A DNA stretch of 64,000 nucleotides from Actinomycetes bacterium (GTDB lineage: Bacteria; Actinomycetota; Acidimicrobiia; Acidimicrobiales; Palsa-688), in contig JAKAQB010000011.1 in assembly GCA_021811865.1 (NCBI GenBank), positions 1 through 64,000 on the forward strand. Direction: 5' to 3'. Positions 17,104 through 25,143 of the stretch are shown one piece after another. Each line of letters starts with the position of its first letter. Within the stretch, counting starts at the first letter, position 1. Under the pieces are notes generated by a model. The model saw only the letters and a program-made list of their open reading frames with translations. It was not told the DNA's origin and did not search any database. The position numbers and the translations under genes were made by a program.

Positions 17104-17121
17104 ACAAGAGAAGAGGAAACG

Positions 17122-17256
17122 ATCCCGCAATCCACAAAGACCTTCGTGATCGTGGGCGCGAGCCTTGCCGGCGCCAAGGCGACCGAGACCCTCCGGGCCA
17201 AGGGTTTCGACGGCCGGGTCGTGCAACGTCATCCTGTGAGCTTGCCGACCGGATGA
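17122..17256 (+). pseudogene. N-terminal relic of an FAD-dependent ferredoxin reductase
   Basis: The frame reads TFVIVGASLAGAKATETLRA followed by KGFDGRVV, the exact start of Rhodococcus/Mycobacterium-type ferredoxin reductases. It then diverges and stops at TGA 17254-17256, leaving 44 codons. A good AGAGGAAACG site precedes it, but the codon where ATG should be is ATC (17122). Confidence 0.6.
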
Positions 17257-17259
17257 GGT

Positions 17260-17934
17260 TCAACGACGCGCCTCCGCCAGCGGGCCCTGACGCCGGAGGG
17301 TGAGACGGCACCCGGCCCGGCGTGGGTCCTTGGCCACGAGCCCCTCGACGTGCAGCCCGCCGAGGCCCTCGGCCAAGCCTTCAGCCAAGCCGAGGTGCAG
17401 CTGGAGGCACACCGTGTCGGGATCCGGTCCAGCGACGTCAACGAACGGGCATCGTCCGAGCACGAGCTCGACCGTGCGGCCCCGCTCGACCCGGACAGGC
17501 CTGAACCCCCGCCGTTCGATCTCGGCTTCCAGGAGATCGACGGGCTCCCCGCTGCCGGCCAGCTCGGCCCCCCGGCGGTGCCCCTCCTGGCGCCCGACCT
17601 GGCGCGGCTCGAGGCGGCGGCGCACCGCGTCGGAGAGCAGGCTCGCCAGCCAGGCGTAGGCGCCGGGGGTGCCCCAGCGCCCGGCCGCCTCGGGCGCCAG
17701 CCGGTAGAGCAGGCGCGGCCGCCCCGGCCGGGAGCGCTCCTCAACCTCCTCGACGACCAGGCCGGCTTCCTTCAACACCGCCAGGTGCTGGCGCACCGCG
17801 TTGTGGTTGAGCCGGACGAAGTCGGTCAGCTCCGCCACGCCAACGGGCCCAGGAGCGTCGGCGACGTAACGGAACAGTCGGTGACGGGTGGGGTCACCGA
17901 GCGCCCGGGCCTCTCGCTGCAGCTCTTCTTCCAC
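17260..17934 (-). CDS. SufR/ArsR-like HTH regulator, second paralogue
   Basis: A 224-residue regulator with the same layout as the one at 15.1 kb: winged helix (ALGDPTRHRLFRYVADAPGP, then LNHNAVRQHLAVLKEAGLV), basic hinge (RSRPGRPRLLYRL), and a C-terminal cysteine domain (LGRCPFVDVAGPDPDTVCLQ, then GCRLTL near the end). The cysteine spacing resembles SufR, but the His of CPFH is Val here. GTG 17934. An inverted repeat 25 bases upstream may be its autoregulatory site. The converging neighbour is a ferredoxin-reductase relic. Confidence 0.75.
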   Translation of the reverse strand: MEEELQREARALGDPTRHRLFRYVADAPGPVGVAELTDFVRLNHNAVRQHLAVLKEAGLVVEEVEERSRPGRPRLLYRLAPEAAGRWGTPGAYAWLASLLSDAVRRRLEPRQVGRQEGHRRGAELAGSGEPVDLLEAEIERRGFRPVRVERGRTVELVLGRCPFVDVAGPDPDTVCLQLHLGLAEGLAEGLGGLHVEGLVAKDPRRAGCRLTLRRQGPLAEARR

Positions 17935-17958
17935 CCTACGGCGCCTTCCGACAGGTGA

Positions 17959-17980
17959 TGTTCTAGTCTACACCGGAACA
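17959..17980. promoter_or_regulatory. Inverted repeat TGTTC-N12-GAACA
   Basis: Perfect 5-base arms at 17959-17963 and 17976-17980, between the SufR-like gene start and the permease stop. It is positioned to act as an operator of the SufR-like gene. Confidence 0.4.
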
Positions 17981-17994
17981 ATGACCGGCGGCCG

Positions 17995-19842
17995 TCATGC
18001 CTTGGAGAGCCGGAACGGCACCCGTAGGACGTTGACGTCGCAGTGCCGGCGCAGGGCGTTGGCGAGGATGATGCCACGCTGGTTCTGGAGGAGTTGGTGG
18101 CGCCACTTCTTCGGCTCCACCTCGGCGATGACCACAAGCACCTGGGGATGACCCTGGCGGTGCAGGACGTGGAGGTGGGCGAGCATGGGCTTGGTGACCG
18201 ACCGGGTCCTCGAGCGGAGGATCGACAGCGGCACCCCGGGGTCCCAGCGGTCCCAGTCGGATCGGAGTGACGCTGCCCGTTCGTCGTCGAATTGCACGCT
18301 CACCGCCACCACCTCGTCGGCGAGCGAGAGGGCCGTCGTGATGGCGGCGGCGGTCATCTGCGATACGGCGGTGACAGCCACGACGGCGAGGCTCCTCTGC
18401 GGCGCGGGTGTGGGAGGCACCGTGCCGAGGCCGATCTCGGCGGCGACATCTCTGTAGTAGGCGGCGATGCGGGAGAAGAGCAGGATCAAGGCGGGGACGG
18501 CGATCACCACCACCCAGGCACCGGCGGTGAACTTGGTCACGACGAAGATGACCGTCGCCACCGCTGTCATCGCCGCACCGAGGCCATTCAGAGCGGCCCG
18601 GGCCCACCAGCCCCCCGGCCGGTCGTGGCGCCAGTGACGCACGAGCCCGGTCTGGGAGAGGGTGAAGCCGGTGAACACCCCGATCGCGAAGAGCGGTATG
18701 AGGGCGTTGGTGTTGGCGTCCACGGCGACGAGCAGCGCCCCGGCCAGCACTGCCAGCGCCACGACGCCGTAGCGGTAGACGGGGCGATCCCCGCGCAGGC
18801 CGAACACGTGGGGAAGCAGGTGGTCCCGGGCGAGCAGGCTGGCGAGCACCGGCAGGCCCCCGAAGGAGGTGTTGGCGGCGATGGCCAGGATGGCCGTGGT
18901 CGACAGGTCGACCACGTAGTAGATCGCCCCCCGCCCCACCGATGCCCCGGTGATCTGGCTGAGGACCGTCTGGGAGACCTCCGGGGCGATGTGGAAGCGG
19001 ACGGTGAGGACCGACAACCCGAGCAGCATCGTGCCGAGGATCCCGCCGAGGAGCACCTCGGTGCGCATCGCCCGGCGCACCTTGGGCGCACGGAAGATGG
19101 GCACGTCGTTGGCGATGGCCTCCACCCCGGTGAGGGCGCTACAGCCGGCGGCGAACGCCTTCAAGATGAGCAGCACGCCGACAGCAGCAGCTGCGGTGGG
19201 CACCGCAACGTGGAGCCCCGCCCCCGGCACCGGCCTGGAGCGGAGCAAGCCGGCCACTATCACGACGTAGATCCCGACGATGAACACCACCGTCGGCAAC
19301 AGCAGCGCCCGGGCGCTCGTCGCCAAGCCCCGCAGGTTGAGGGCGGTGAGCACAGCCAGCACGGCGAGCGAGATGGGGAGGCTGTCGGGGGCGAGCCCCG
19401 GGAAGGCGGACACCAAAGCGGCGACGCCGGCGGCGATCGACACCGCCACGGTGAGCACGTAGTCGACGATGAGCGACGCCCCCGCCAGAAGGCTGACCCG
19501 GCGGCCGAGATTGGCCTTGGACACGGCGTAGCAGCCGCCCCCGTCGGGGTACGCCTGGATCACCTGGCGATAGGAGAACACCAGGATCACGAGCAGCACC
19601 ACGATGGCGACGGTGATCGGCTCGATCTTCGCCAGCGCCCCCGCACCGGCGGTCGCCAGCACCACCAGCATCGCCTCGGGCCCGTAAGCCACCGAGCTGA
19701 TCGCATCCAGAGAAAGGGCGGGGATGCCCTCGAGGCTCGTTATCTCCTCGGCGTGCTCGGCTTCGGTGCCGGCGCCCTCCCAGCCCACAACCCCGCCGTC
19801 TCCGCCCGCCCTCGCACCACTCGATCGGTTCGCGCGCTTCAT
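17995..19842 (-). CDS. APC-family permease, KimA-like
   Basis: A 615-residue transporter with about 12 membrane helices and a soluble C-terminal part. The cytoplasmic start leads into LDAISSVAYGPEAMLVVLAT, the conserved unwound helix 1 of the KimA/KUP-like APC group. YPDGGGCYAVSKANLG follows, then further helices. After the last helix (residues about 475-615) a cytosolic domain of alternating strands and helices resembles the KimA C-terminus. KimA proteins import K+ and are inhibited by c-di-AMP; that function is inferred. ATG 19842 has GGGGAG upstream; the longer open frame to 20106 lacks supporting homology. It is preceded by an unusually long untranslated leader. Confidence 0.75.
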   Translation of the reverse strand: MKRANRSSGARAGGDGGVVGWEGAGTEAEHAEEITSLEGIPALSLDAISSVAYGPEAMLVVLATAGAGALAKIEPITVAIVVLLVILVFSYRQVIQAYPDGGGCYAVSKANLGRRVSLLAGASLIVDYVLTVAVSIAAGVAALVSAFPGLAPDSLPISLAVLAVLTALNLRGLATSARALLLPTVVFIVGIYVVIVAGLLRSRPVPGAGLHVAVPTAAAAVGVLLILKAFAAGCSALTGVEAIANDVPIFRAPKVRRAMRTEVLLGGILGTMLLGLSVLTVRFHIAPEVSQTVLSQITGASVGRGAIYYVVDLSTTAILAIAANTSFGGLPVLASLLARDHLLPHVFGLRGDRPVYRYGVVALAVLAGALLVAVDANTNALIPLFAIGVFTGFTLSQTGLVRHWRHDRPGGWWARAALNGLGAAMTAVATVIFVVTKFTAGAWVVVIAVPALILLFSRIAAYYRDVAAEIGLGTVPPTPAPQRSLAVVAVTAVSQMTAAAITTALSLADEVVAVSVQFDDERAASLRSDWDRWDPGVPLSILRSRTRSVTKPMLAHLHVLHRQGHPQVLVVIAEVEPKKWRHQLLQNQRGIILANALRRHCDVNVLRVPFRLSKA

Positions 19843-19998
19843 CGGCTCCCCGCCATCCGGCCCATTGGGGCAGTTCAAGGACCCGCGATCTTCGCAGAAC
19901 CTGGTCGGGGTCTCCTGCCGGGCCGTTGCGGTTGCCGTACACCCGGCCCTCCAGGTGCCATTCCGGCTGGTCCGGCTCCTGGTAGGCTGGTCCCGATG

Positions 19999-20019
19999 CC
20001 ACCGGGTTGTTCCCGGTGG
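19999..20019. promoter_or_regulatory. Stable hairpin in the permease leader
   Basis: A perfect 8-bp stem (CCACCGGG/CCCGGTGG) with a 5-base loop, about 155 bases upstream of the permease ATG and 100 bases before the divergent helicase. It might belong to a leader RNA element. I could not match it to the c-di-AMP (ydaO) consensus. Confidence 0.4.
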
Positions 20020-20117
20020 TGGCTGGCAAGAGTGAAGCCGGCCGGGCCACGAGACGCAATCGAGTCGGCCATCCCCCCTGGACCGACTGGAGTCCCTTGA
20101 GCACATCCGTCCCTATC

Positions 20118-21413
20118 ATGGCGCCCGTCCGCTTCTCGGACCTCGGCGTTCCCCGAACCCTGGCGTCGGCCCTCGAGCAGCAAGGGATCTTCTCTGCGTT
20201 CCCGATCCAAGCCGCCACCCTGCCCGACTGCATTGCCGGCCGCGACGTGTGCGGCAAGGCCCCTACCGGCGCAGGCAAGACGCTGGCGTTCGGGTTGGCG
20301 ATCCTCTCCCGCCTGACTGCCAGCCCTCGCGCCGAACGGCAGGGTCGCCGGCATCCGACCGCGCTCGTCCTCGTCCCCACCCGTGAGCTCGCAGCCCAGA
20401 TCGAAGAGGTGATGGCCCCGCTAGCCGGAGTCGCCGGCGCCAGGGTGGTATCGATCTACGGAGGCGTCGGGTACGCCAAGCAGCTGCACCTACTGCGCGG
20501 CGGCGTCGACGTGCTCATCGCCTGCCCTGGCCGACTGACTGACTTGGTCGAACGAGGCTCGGTCGACCTGTCGCGTGTGGACATGGTGGTCATCGACGAG
20601 GCGGACCGGATGGCCGACATGGGCTTCCTACCCGTGGTGCGCCGCCTGGTCGACAAGACAAGCGAATCGCGCCAGACCCTCCTCTTCTCCGCCACGTTGG
20701 ACGGCCCGGTCGACAAGCTGATCCGCGACTACCAGCACGACCCGGTCCACCACGACGTGGTGCCCACCGATACCCATCAGGGAGACGTCTCCCACCACTT
20801 CTGGCGCGTCGAGCCCCACGATCGCGTCGCCGTGACGACCCAGGCAGTGACCGCTGGCGGCCCGGCGATGGTCTTCTGCCGCACCAAGCGCGGCGCCGAC
20901 CGCCTCTCGGACCGCCTCGCCCGCTCGGGCTTGGCGTCAGCGGCCATCCACGGGGATCGCAGCCAGAGCCAGCGCGAACGGGCCCTGGCTGCCTTTCGTG
21001 CGGGCCGTCTCGATGTGCTCGTCGCCACCGATGTGGCGGCACGCGGGATCCACGTCGATGCGGTGCCGCTCGTGGTCCACTTCGATCCAGCTTCGGATGC
21101 CACCGACTATGTCCACCGATCCGGCCGCACCGGCCGAGCTGGCGCCGACGGCACCGTCGTGTCACTCATCGGTCGCGACCACCTGGCCGCGACCGCGCTC
21201 ATGCAGCGAAGGCTGGGGCTCTCGAGCGGGGTCTCCTCGCCCGACGTCCCCTCCCTCACCAGCGTCGGAGCCGGGCGCCACTCCCGCCCGGGTCCCCGTC
21301 AGGCCAAGGCGGCCACGGCCGGCGGCGTGGACCCGAAGCGCACGCAGGGCACATCCGGTGCCCGGACCGCTGGGCCGGACCGTCCCCCTCGACGCCGGGG
21401 ACGGCGCCGGTGA
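20118..21413 (+). CDS. DEAD-box ATP-dependent RNA helicase
   Basis: A 431-residue helicase with every core motif: Q-motif region FSDLGVPRTL, motif I APTGAGKT (about residue 48), PTREL, motif II DEAD (about 159), motif III SAT, ATDVAARGIHVDAV, and HRSGRTGRAG near 340. The C-terminal 70 residues are basic and Arg/Pro-rich, an RNA-binding tail. It unwinds structured RNA in ribosome assembly or decay. The ATG at 20118 starts right at the conserved region; the open frame extends further upstream without homology. It is divergent from the permease. Confidence 0.92.
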   Translation: MAPVRFSDLGVPRTLASALEQQGIFSAFPIQAATLPDCIAGRDVCGKAPTGAGKTLAFGLAILSRLTASPRAERQGRRHPTALVLVPTRELAAQIEEVMAPLAGVAGARVVSIYGGVGYAKQLHLLRGGVDVLIACPGRLTDLVERGSVDLSRVDMVVIDEADRMADMGFLPVVRRLVDKTSESRQTLLFSATLDGPVDKLIRDYQHDPVHHDVVPTDTHQGDVSHHFWRVEPHDRVAVTTQAVTAGGPAMVFCRTKRGADRLSDRLARSGLASAAIHGDRSQSQRERALAAFRAGRLDVLVATDVAARGIHVDAVPLVVHFDPASDATDYVHRSGRTGRAGADGTVVSLIGRDHLAATALMQRRLGLSSGVSSPDVPSLTSVGAGRHSRPGPRQAKAATAGGVDPKRTQGTSGARTAGPDRPPRRRGRRR

Positions 21414-21416
21414 AGG

Positions 21417-21431
21417 CAGGGTGGCACCCTG
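21417..21431 (+). terminator. Short hairpin after the helicase gene
   Basis: CAGGGT-GGC-ACCCTG starts four bases after the helicase stop. A 6-bp stem without a U tract, so only a weak terminator candidate. Confidence 0.3.
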
Positions 21432-21551
21432 GTGTCGTCACAACACGGTGGCTTGGTGCGCGCTTGTTGGTTCGGCTCGGCCCCGACGGCTCCGTACAAG
21501 CGGGCGTAGATGTCGCGGTGGCGGTCGGACGCGAGCTGCCGCTAGAGACCG

Positions 21552-21980
21552 CTAACTCGGATTATTGAAGGCGAAGATGAATGGCTTGTTGCAGTCACCG
21601 TTGTCCGTGCCAATGGTGATTCCAAGATTCTCTGCCCGGTCCGTAATGACGATGCCCAGCGATCCGATCGCGTCGAACTCGTGTGGAACGTTATCGTACC
21701 GGAATCTCCGATGTGCCTTACGAAGCACAGCGGCCCACGAGCGTTCCAAGCTCTGGCAGGACCGCGTACTGACGAACTGACGGTCAACCTCCCTAAAGGT
21801 CGTCGTGGTGAATCCGGGACCGTCTTGGGTACTCTGAACCTGTCGAACAAACGTCACCCCTGTAGGCACGGGTACAGCGGCGGCGTCAGCGGCCAACTCG
21901 GTGAACGTCCGAGCCTGACCGAAGATGCTGCAGCTCGTCAGGGAGAAACCGATCAACAGAAGCGGGATCACCCTGCGCAC
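21552..21980 (-). CDS. Putative lipoprotein
   Basis: About 142 residues with a lipoprotein signal: VRRVIPLLLIGFSLTSCSIF, where LTSC is the lipobox. The mature part has scattered Cys and reads TFVRQVQSTQDGPG, then DRAENLGITIGTDNGDC at the end; no known domain. The GTG at 21980 is chosen because it begins the signal peptide directly; no convincing ribosome site is seen. Less GC-rich than its neighbours. Confidence 0.55.
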   Translation of the reverse strand: MRRVIPLLLIGFSLTSCSIFGQARTFTELAADAAAVPVPTGVTFVRQVQSTQDGPGFTTTTFREVDRQFVSTRSCQSLERSWAAVLRKAHRRFRYDNVPHEFDAIGSLGIVITDRAENLGITIGTDNGDCNKPFIFAFNNPS

Positions 21981-22057
21981 GGTTCGCCATGAGCGGATGC
22001 ATTCGTGCCCTACACTCTTCCCGGCGAGGTATGTGCGACGGCGAGGGCTGACGACTT

Positions 22058-22282
22058 CTATCTCCTGCCGTAGAGCCGCCTGAGGAGGTGCGACTCCCGG
22101 GTCAGCACGAAGTAGAGGGCAGCCCCGATTGGACCGGCGAGCAGGATCACGAGAGTCCACAGCAGCCGCGATCCCACCTCGAAGTCGTCACCCCGGGTCA
22201 AGACCGAGATGAGGGCCATGACCCAGACCAGCCCCGCGACCAGGAAAACGGCGACCAGCACGACGACGACGCCAGTCACCAC
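22058..22282 (-). CDS. PLDc_N-type small membrane protein
   Basis: A 74-residue protein with two membrane helices. The segment RLLWTLVILLAGPIGAALYF followed by VLTRES matches the phospholipase D nuclease N-terminal (PLDc_N) family, here as a stand-alone membrane anchor without nuclease. GTG 22282 follows a GGAGCGGAA site. Function unknown. Confidence 0.6.
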   Translation of the reverse strand: MVTGVVVVLVAVFLVAGLVWVMALISVLTRGDDFEVGSRLLWTLVILLAGPIGAALYFVLTRESHLLRRLYGRR

Positions 22283-22415
22283 TTCCGCTCCGTTTCCCCG
22301 ATGTTGCGCTGCCGGTGCCAGCCTACCACGAGCCAGCCGCGGGATCCTGGTCACCTCTCGACGCGCCCGCCCGAGCAACCCGGCTGCTCCGACTTCGACA
22401 TCGGCCCAGCCCCCT

Positions 22416-22449
22416 CAATCCGGCAGCTCCCCCAATCCGGCAGCTCCCC
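22416..22449. repeat. 17-bp perfect tandem duplication
   Basis: CAATCCGGCAGCTCCCC at 22416-22432 is repeated at 22433-22449, just upstream of the four-helix membrane gene. Confidence 0.85.
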
Positions 22450-22467
22450 CAAGACGTAGATGAACCG

Positions 22468-22896
22468 ATGACCGCACGGATGCGTACGGCGGTGTCGACC
22501 GTCGGGGCGCTGTTGATCGCGGCGAGCGGCGCCATCCACCTCCACGAGTGGCTGGCAGGATACCGGTCCCTGCCGACGATAGGTCCCTTGTTCCTCGCCC
22601 AGGCGGTGACGTCTTTCGTGCTCGCCGCCGCCGTGTTCGCCTCGCGGCGGCGACTGGTGATGGCTGGCGCTGCGCTGTTCCTCCTCGGCACTGCTGCCGG
22701 GTACCTCGTGGACGTCGAGGTTGGGTTGTTCGGCTTCCAAGACACGCTCGCCAACAGCTGGGGGCAGGCGTCCCTGGTCGTGGAGGGATGGGGTGCCCTG
22801 ATGCTGGCCGTCGGAGTGGTCGGCCGGTCGTCCACGCGTCCCCGATCACGCCGCTGGCATCTTCACGCTGCTGGCACCTCACGGCATCAGCGCTGA
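22468..22896 (+). CDS. Hypothetical four-TM protein
   Basis: A 142-residue protein from ATG 22468 with four hydrophobic helices: VSTVGALLIAASGAIHLHEW, IGPLFLAQAVTSFVLAAAVF, VMAGAALFLLGTAAGYLVDV, and LVVEGWGALMLAVGVVG. The H-x-H pair at the end of helix 1 could bind a metal. The last 20 residues are basic and unstructured. Similar small proteins are common in actinobacteria without known function. Confidence 0.6.
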   Translation: MTARMRTAVSTVGALLIAASGAIHLHEWLAGYRSLPTIGPLFLAQAVTSFVLAAAVFASRRRLVMAGAALFLLGTAAGYLVDVEVGLFGFQDTLANSWGQASLVVEGWGALMLAVGVVGRSSTRPRSRRWHLHAAGTSRHQR

Positions 22897-22901
22897 CCCG
22901 G

Positions 22902-23126
22902 CTACGGTCGCGGCGAGAAGCGGCGCAACCAGGCCATCCCGGCGGCGCCGACGACGAAGGCGGCGAGGGGGCTCGCACACCACCAGTGCTCCGCAAAGGC
23001 GCCGAGACCGTGGCCGCTCATCCTCCCAGCCCAGAACAAGCCGAGCACCACGAGCGCGGCGCCGAGAGCGATGCCGGCACGCCTCATGTGTGGAACAGCA
23101 CCGCCGGTCGGAGCGGGCTCAACCAT
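22902..23126 (-). CDS. Hypothetical two-TM protein
   Basis: A 74-residue protein with two helices (GIALGAALVVLGLFWAGRM, and SPLAAFVVGAAGMAWL) separated by HGLGAFAEHWWCA. Start at ATG 23126; ATG 23087 would remove 13 residues. It converges with the four-TM gene. No family recognised. Confidence 0.5.
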   Translation of the reverse strand: MVEPAPTGGAVPHMRRAGIALGAALVVLGLFWAGRMSGHGLGAFAEHWWCASPLAAFVVGAAGMAWLRRFSPRP

Positions 23127-23471
23127 GGGCGAGCGCGACCCGACGCACCACCCACTCCACCAGCTCCTGCAGCGACCTCAGGTGGCCGGCCCCGTTGGTT
23201 AGTCCGTCGAACTAGTTCGTGGTGTCTTCGCGCCCTTCCTCACTCAGCGTGCTCGGCGGTTGACCTGCCCGACGGAACTTTGGAAGCGCGTTGTCGCTGG
23301 GCACCGACAAGCTTCCAAGGTTCGCGGCCGAGGACCGGCGACGACCGCTGCGGGTGGTGGCGACGCCGGGGTGGCGACGCCGGGGTGGCGACGCCGGGGT
23401 GGCGACGCCGGGGCGCAGCACCCGACCCAGCTCCCGGACGCCCCCCACCTTCCCGCCGGCCGCGTGCAGGT
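23127..23471. other. Intergenic region with a minisatellite
   Basis: About 345 bases between the two-TM gene and the NUDIX gene. Apart from the 14-bp tandem array listed separately I see no gene. Confidence 0.5.
23357..23412. repeat. 14-bp tandem repeat, four perfect copies
   Basis: GTGGCGACGCCGGG repeated at 23357, 23371, 23385 and 23399. The perfect copies suggest recent slippage; it is a likely strain-variable locus. Confidence 0.95.
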
Positions 23472-23984
23472 TCACGACCAGTGCTCGAAGGGCTCGTCGA
23501 TGCTCTCGCCGGCGAGCAGCTCGGGAAGGAGCTCGGGCAGCCGCCCGGGGTAGAAGCGCTCCGCCGTTGTGGCTACCTGATCGACCGGCAGCCACGTCCA
23601 CGACAGGTAGTCCTCCGTCTCGTGGCGTAGCTGGTTGCTCACGTCGACGGCCGGCTGGGACCCAGCCAGGCGCACCACGGCGACGACTTCGTGCTGGACC
23701 CGCCGGGTGCCGCGGTAGCGGAAGGTGGACGTCCGCCGCCACGCCGGCGGGCCGATCGACGCCGGCATGATGCGCAGGCCGGTCTCCTCCCACAGCTCGC
23801 GGGTGGCTGCCTCCCGGTACGTCTCCCCTGGCTCTATGCCACCGCCGGGTAGCTCCCACCACTCCCCGATCTCCGGGTAGGTGATCTCCCGAGCCCGGAA
23901 GAGGAGGAGCCGGTCGCCGGCGTCGAGCACGGCGAGGCGCACCGCGTCGCGCTCGACGACCGGCAGGTCGTCAGGCAGTTGCAT
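23472..23984 (-). CDS. NUDIX hydrolase
   Basis: A 170-residue NUDIX protein. The Nudix box is complete: GGGIEPGETYREAATRELWEETGL fits GX5EX7REUXEEXGU (about residues 48-70). Preceding strands (RLAVLDAGDRLLLFRAREI) and the later TFRYRG/HEVVAVVRL segments fit the fold. It hydrolyses a nucleoside-diphosphate-linked substrate that cannot be named. The ATG at 23984 directly abuts GGGAGG, so real initiation could be slightly downstream. It lies just beyond the end of the hydrogenase operon, with an 80-base gap. Confidence 0.85.
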   Translation of the reverse strand: MQLPDDLPVVERDAVRLAVLDAGDRLLLFRAREITYPEIGEWWELPGGGIEPGETYREAATRELWEETGLRIMPASIGPPAWRRTSTFRYRGTRRVQHEVVAVVRLAGSQPAVDVSNQLRHETEDYLSWTWLPVDQVATTAERFYPGRLPELLPELLAGESIDEPFEHWS

Positions 23985-24066
23985 CCTCCCAGCATCGTCG
24001 CCGCCGGCGGGTCGTTGCCAAAGCGTTGCCAAAGCGATGCCGAAGCGATACCGCGCGGCCCTGGAC

Positions 24067-25143
24067 TCAGCAGATGCGTGGCAAGGGGTCCCCGACGAGC
24101 ATGTCGACGATGCGCGTGCCGCCGAGGCGGGTGACGAGCACGACGATGCCGGGCGGCTCGGCAGCGATCCGGCCGATGGCCATCGCGTCGCGGCCGGTGG
24201 GATGGGCCCGGAGCGCGGCGAGGGCGGCGCCGGCCTCATCCGAGGAGACGACGGCGACGAGCTTGCCCTCGTTGGCGACGTAGAGGGGGTCGATGCCGAG
24301 CAGCTCGCAGGCGGCGGCCACCGCCGGCCGCACAGGCAGGGCCGCCTCGTCCAGCACCACGGTGAGCTTCGATGCCCTGGCCAGCTCGTTGCACACGGTG
24401 CCGACGCCGCCGCGGGTCGGGTCCCGCAACCACCGGGTGGAGGGGGCGGCAGCGAGGAGCGACTCGACGAGCCCGGTCAGCGGCGCGGTGTCGGAGGCCA
24501 CGTCCGCCTCGAGAGCGAGGTCACCGCGCGCCAGCATGACAGCGGTGCCGTGGTCACCGATGGTGCCCGAGCAGAGCACCACGTCGCCCTCCCGGACGAG
24601 CGAGGGGTCGAGGCACCGGCCGGCGGGCACCATGCCGACGCCGGCGGTCGTCACGTACAGGCCGTCGGCGGCGCCGTGGTCGACGACCTTCGTGTCGCCG
24701 GTCGCGATGGCCACGCCGGCACCGGCTGCAGCGCCCGCCATATCGGCGACCACCTCGCGGAGGGAGTCGATGGGGAATCCCTCCTCGAGCACGAAGGCCG
24801 CCGAGAGCGCCAGCGGGCGGGCACCGAGCATGGCGAGGTCGTTGACGGTGCCGTGCACGGCAAGATGGCCGATCGAGCCGCCCGGGAACCGCAGTGGCTT
24901 GACGACGAACGAGTCGGTGCTCATCGCCATCCGCTCCCCCGACGGCAGCTCGAGGACGGCGGCGTCGCCGTGGGCGTCGAGGGCGTCGTTGGAGAAGGCG
25001 GGGAAGAAGACGGCGTCGAGGAGGGCAGCGGACGCCTTGCCGCCGGCGCCGTGGGCGAGGGTGACGCGCTCGTCGCGGAGCCGGGGGCGCCGGCGGCGGA
25101 ACGCCTCGATCCGCTCGAAGACCTCCTGGCCGGTGGTGGTCAC
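24067..25143 (-). CDS. hypE: Hydrogenase maturation protein HypE
   Basis: A 358-residue protein of the PurM/ThiL fold that dehydrates a thiocarboxamide on its C-terminal Cys to make the cyanide ligands of the NiFe site. Seen: VTLAHGAGGKASAALLDAVF, the Gly-rich nucleotide region near DGLYVTTAGVGMV, LRDPTRGGVGTVCNELA, and the invariant C-terminal PRIC with Cys as last residue. GTG 25143 overlaps the SIS gene stop (GTGA). It is the last gene of the operon and works with HypF. Confidence 0.95.
   Translation of the reverse strand: MTTTGQEVFERIEAFRRRRPRLRDERVTLAHGAGGKASAALLDAVFFPAFSNDALDAHGDAAVLELPSGERMAMSTDSFVVKPLRFPGGSIGHLAVHGTVNDLAMLGARPLALSAAFVLEEGFPIDSLREVVADMAGAAAGAGVAIATGDTKVVDHGAADGLYVTTAGVGMVPAGRCLDPSLVREGDVVLCSGTIGDHGTAVMLARGDLALEADVASDTAPLTGLVESLLAAAPSTRWLRDPTRGGVGTVCNELARASKLTVVLDEAALPVRPAVAAACELLGIDPLYVANEGKLVAVVSSDEAGAALAALRAHPTGRDAMAIGRIAAEPPGIVVLVTRLGGTRIVDMLVGDPLPRIC

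Noticed and set aside
18292..20100. 602-codon open frame on the plus strand opposite the permease
   Set aside because: Composition is Gly/His/Arg/Glu-rich with no domain. It is the antisense shadow of the KimA-like gene, a usual effect of high GC.
19843..20117. c-di-AMP (ydaO) riboswitch
   Set aside because: The hairpin alone is not diagnostic; I could not find the conserved GGGTGAA/AACCCG elements of that motif.
23357..23412. CRISPR array
   Set aside because: Four contiguous 14-bp copies without spacers are a minisatellite, not a CRISPR.
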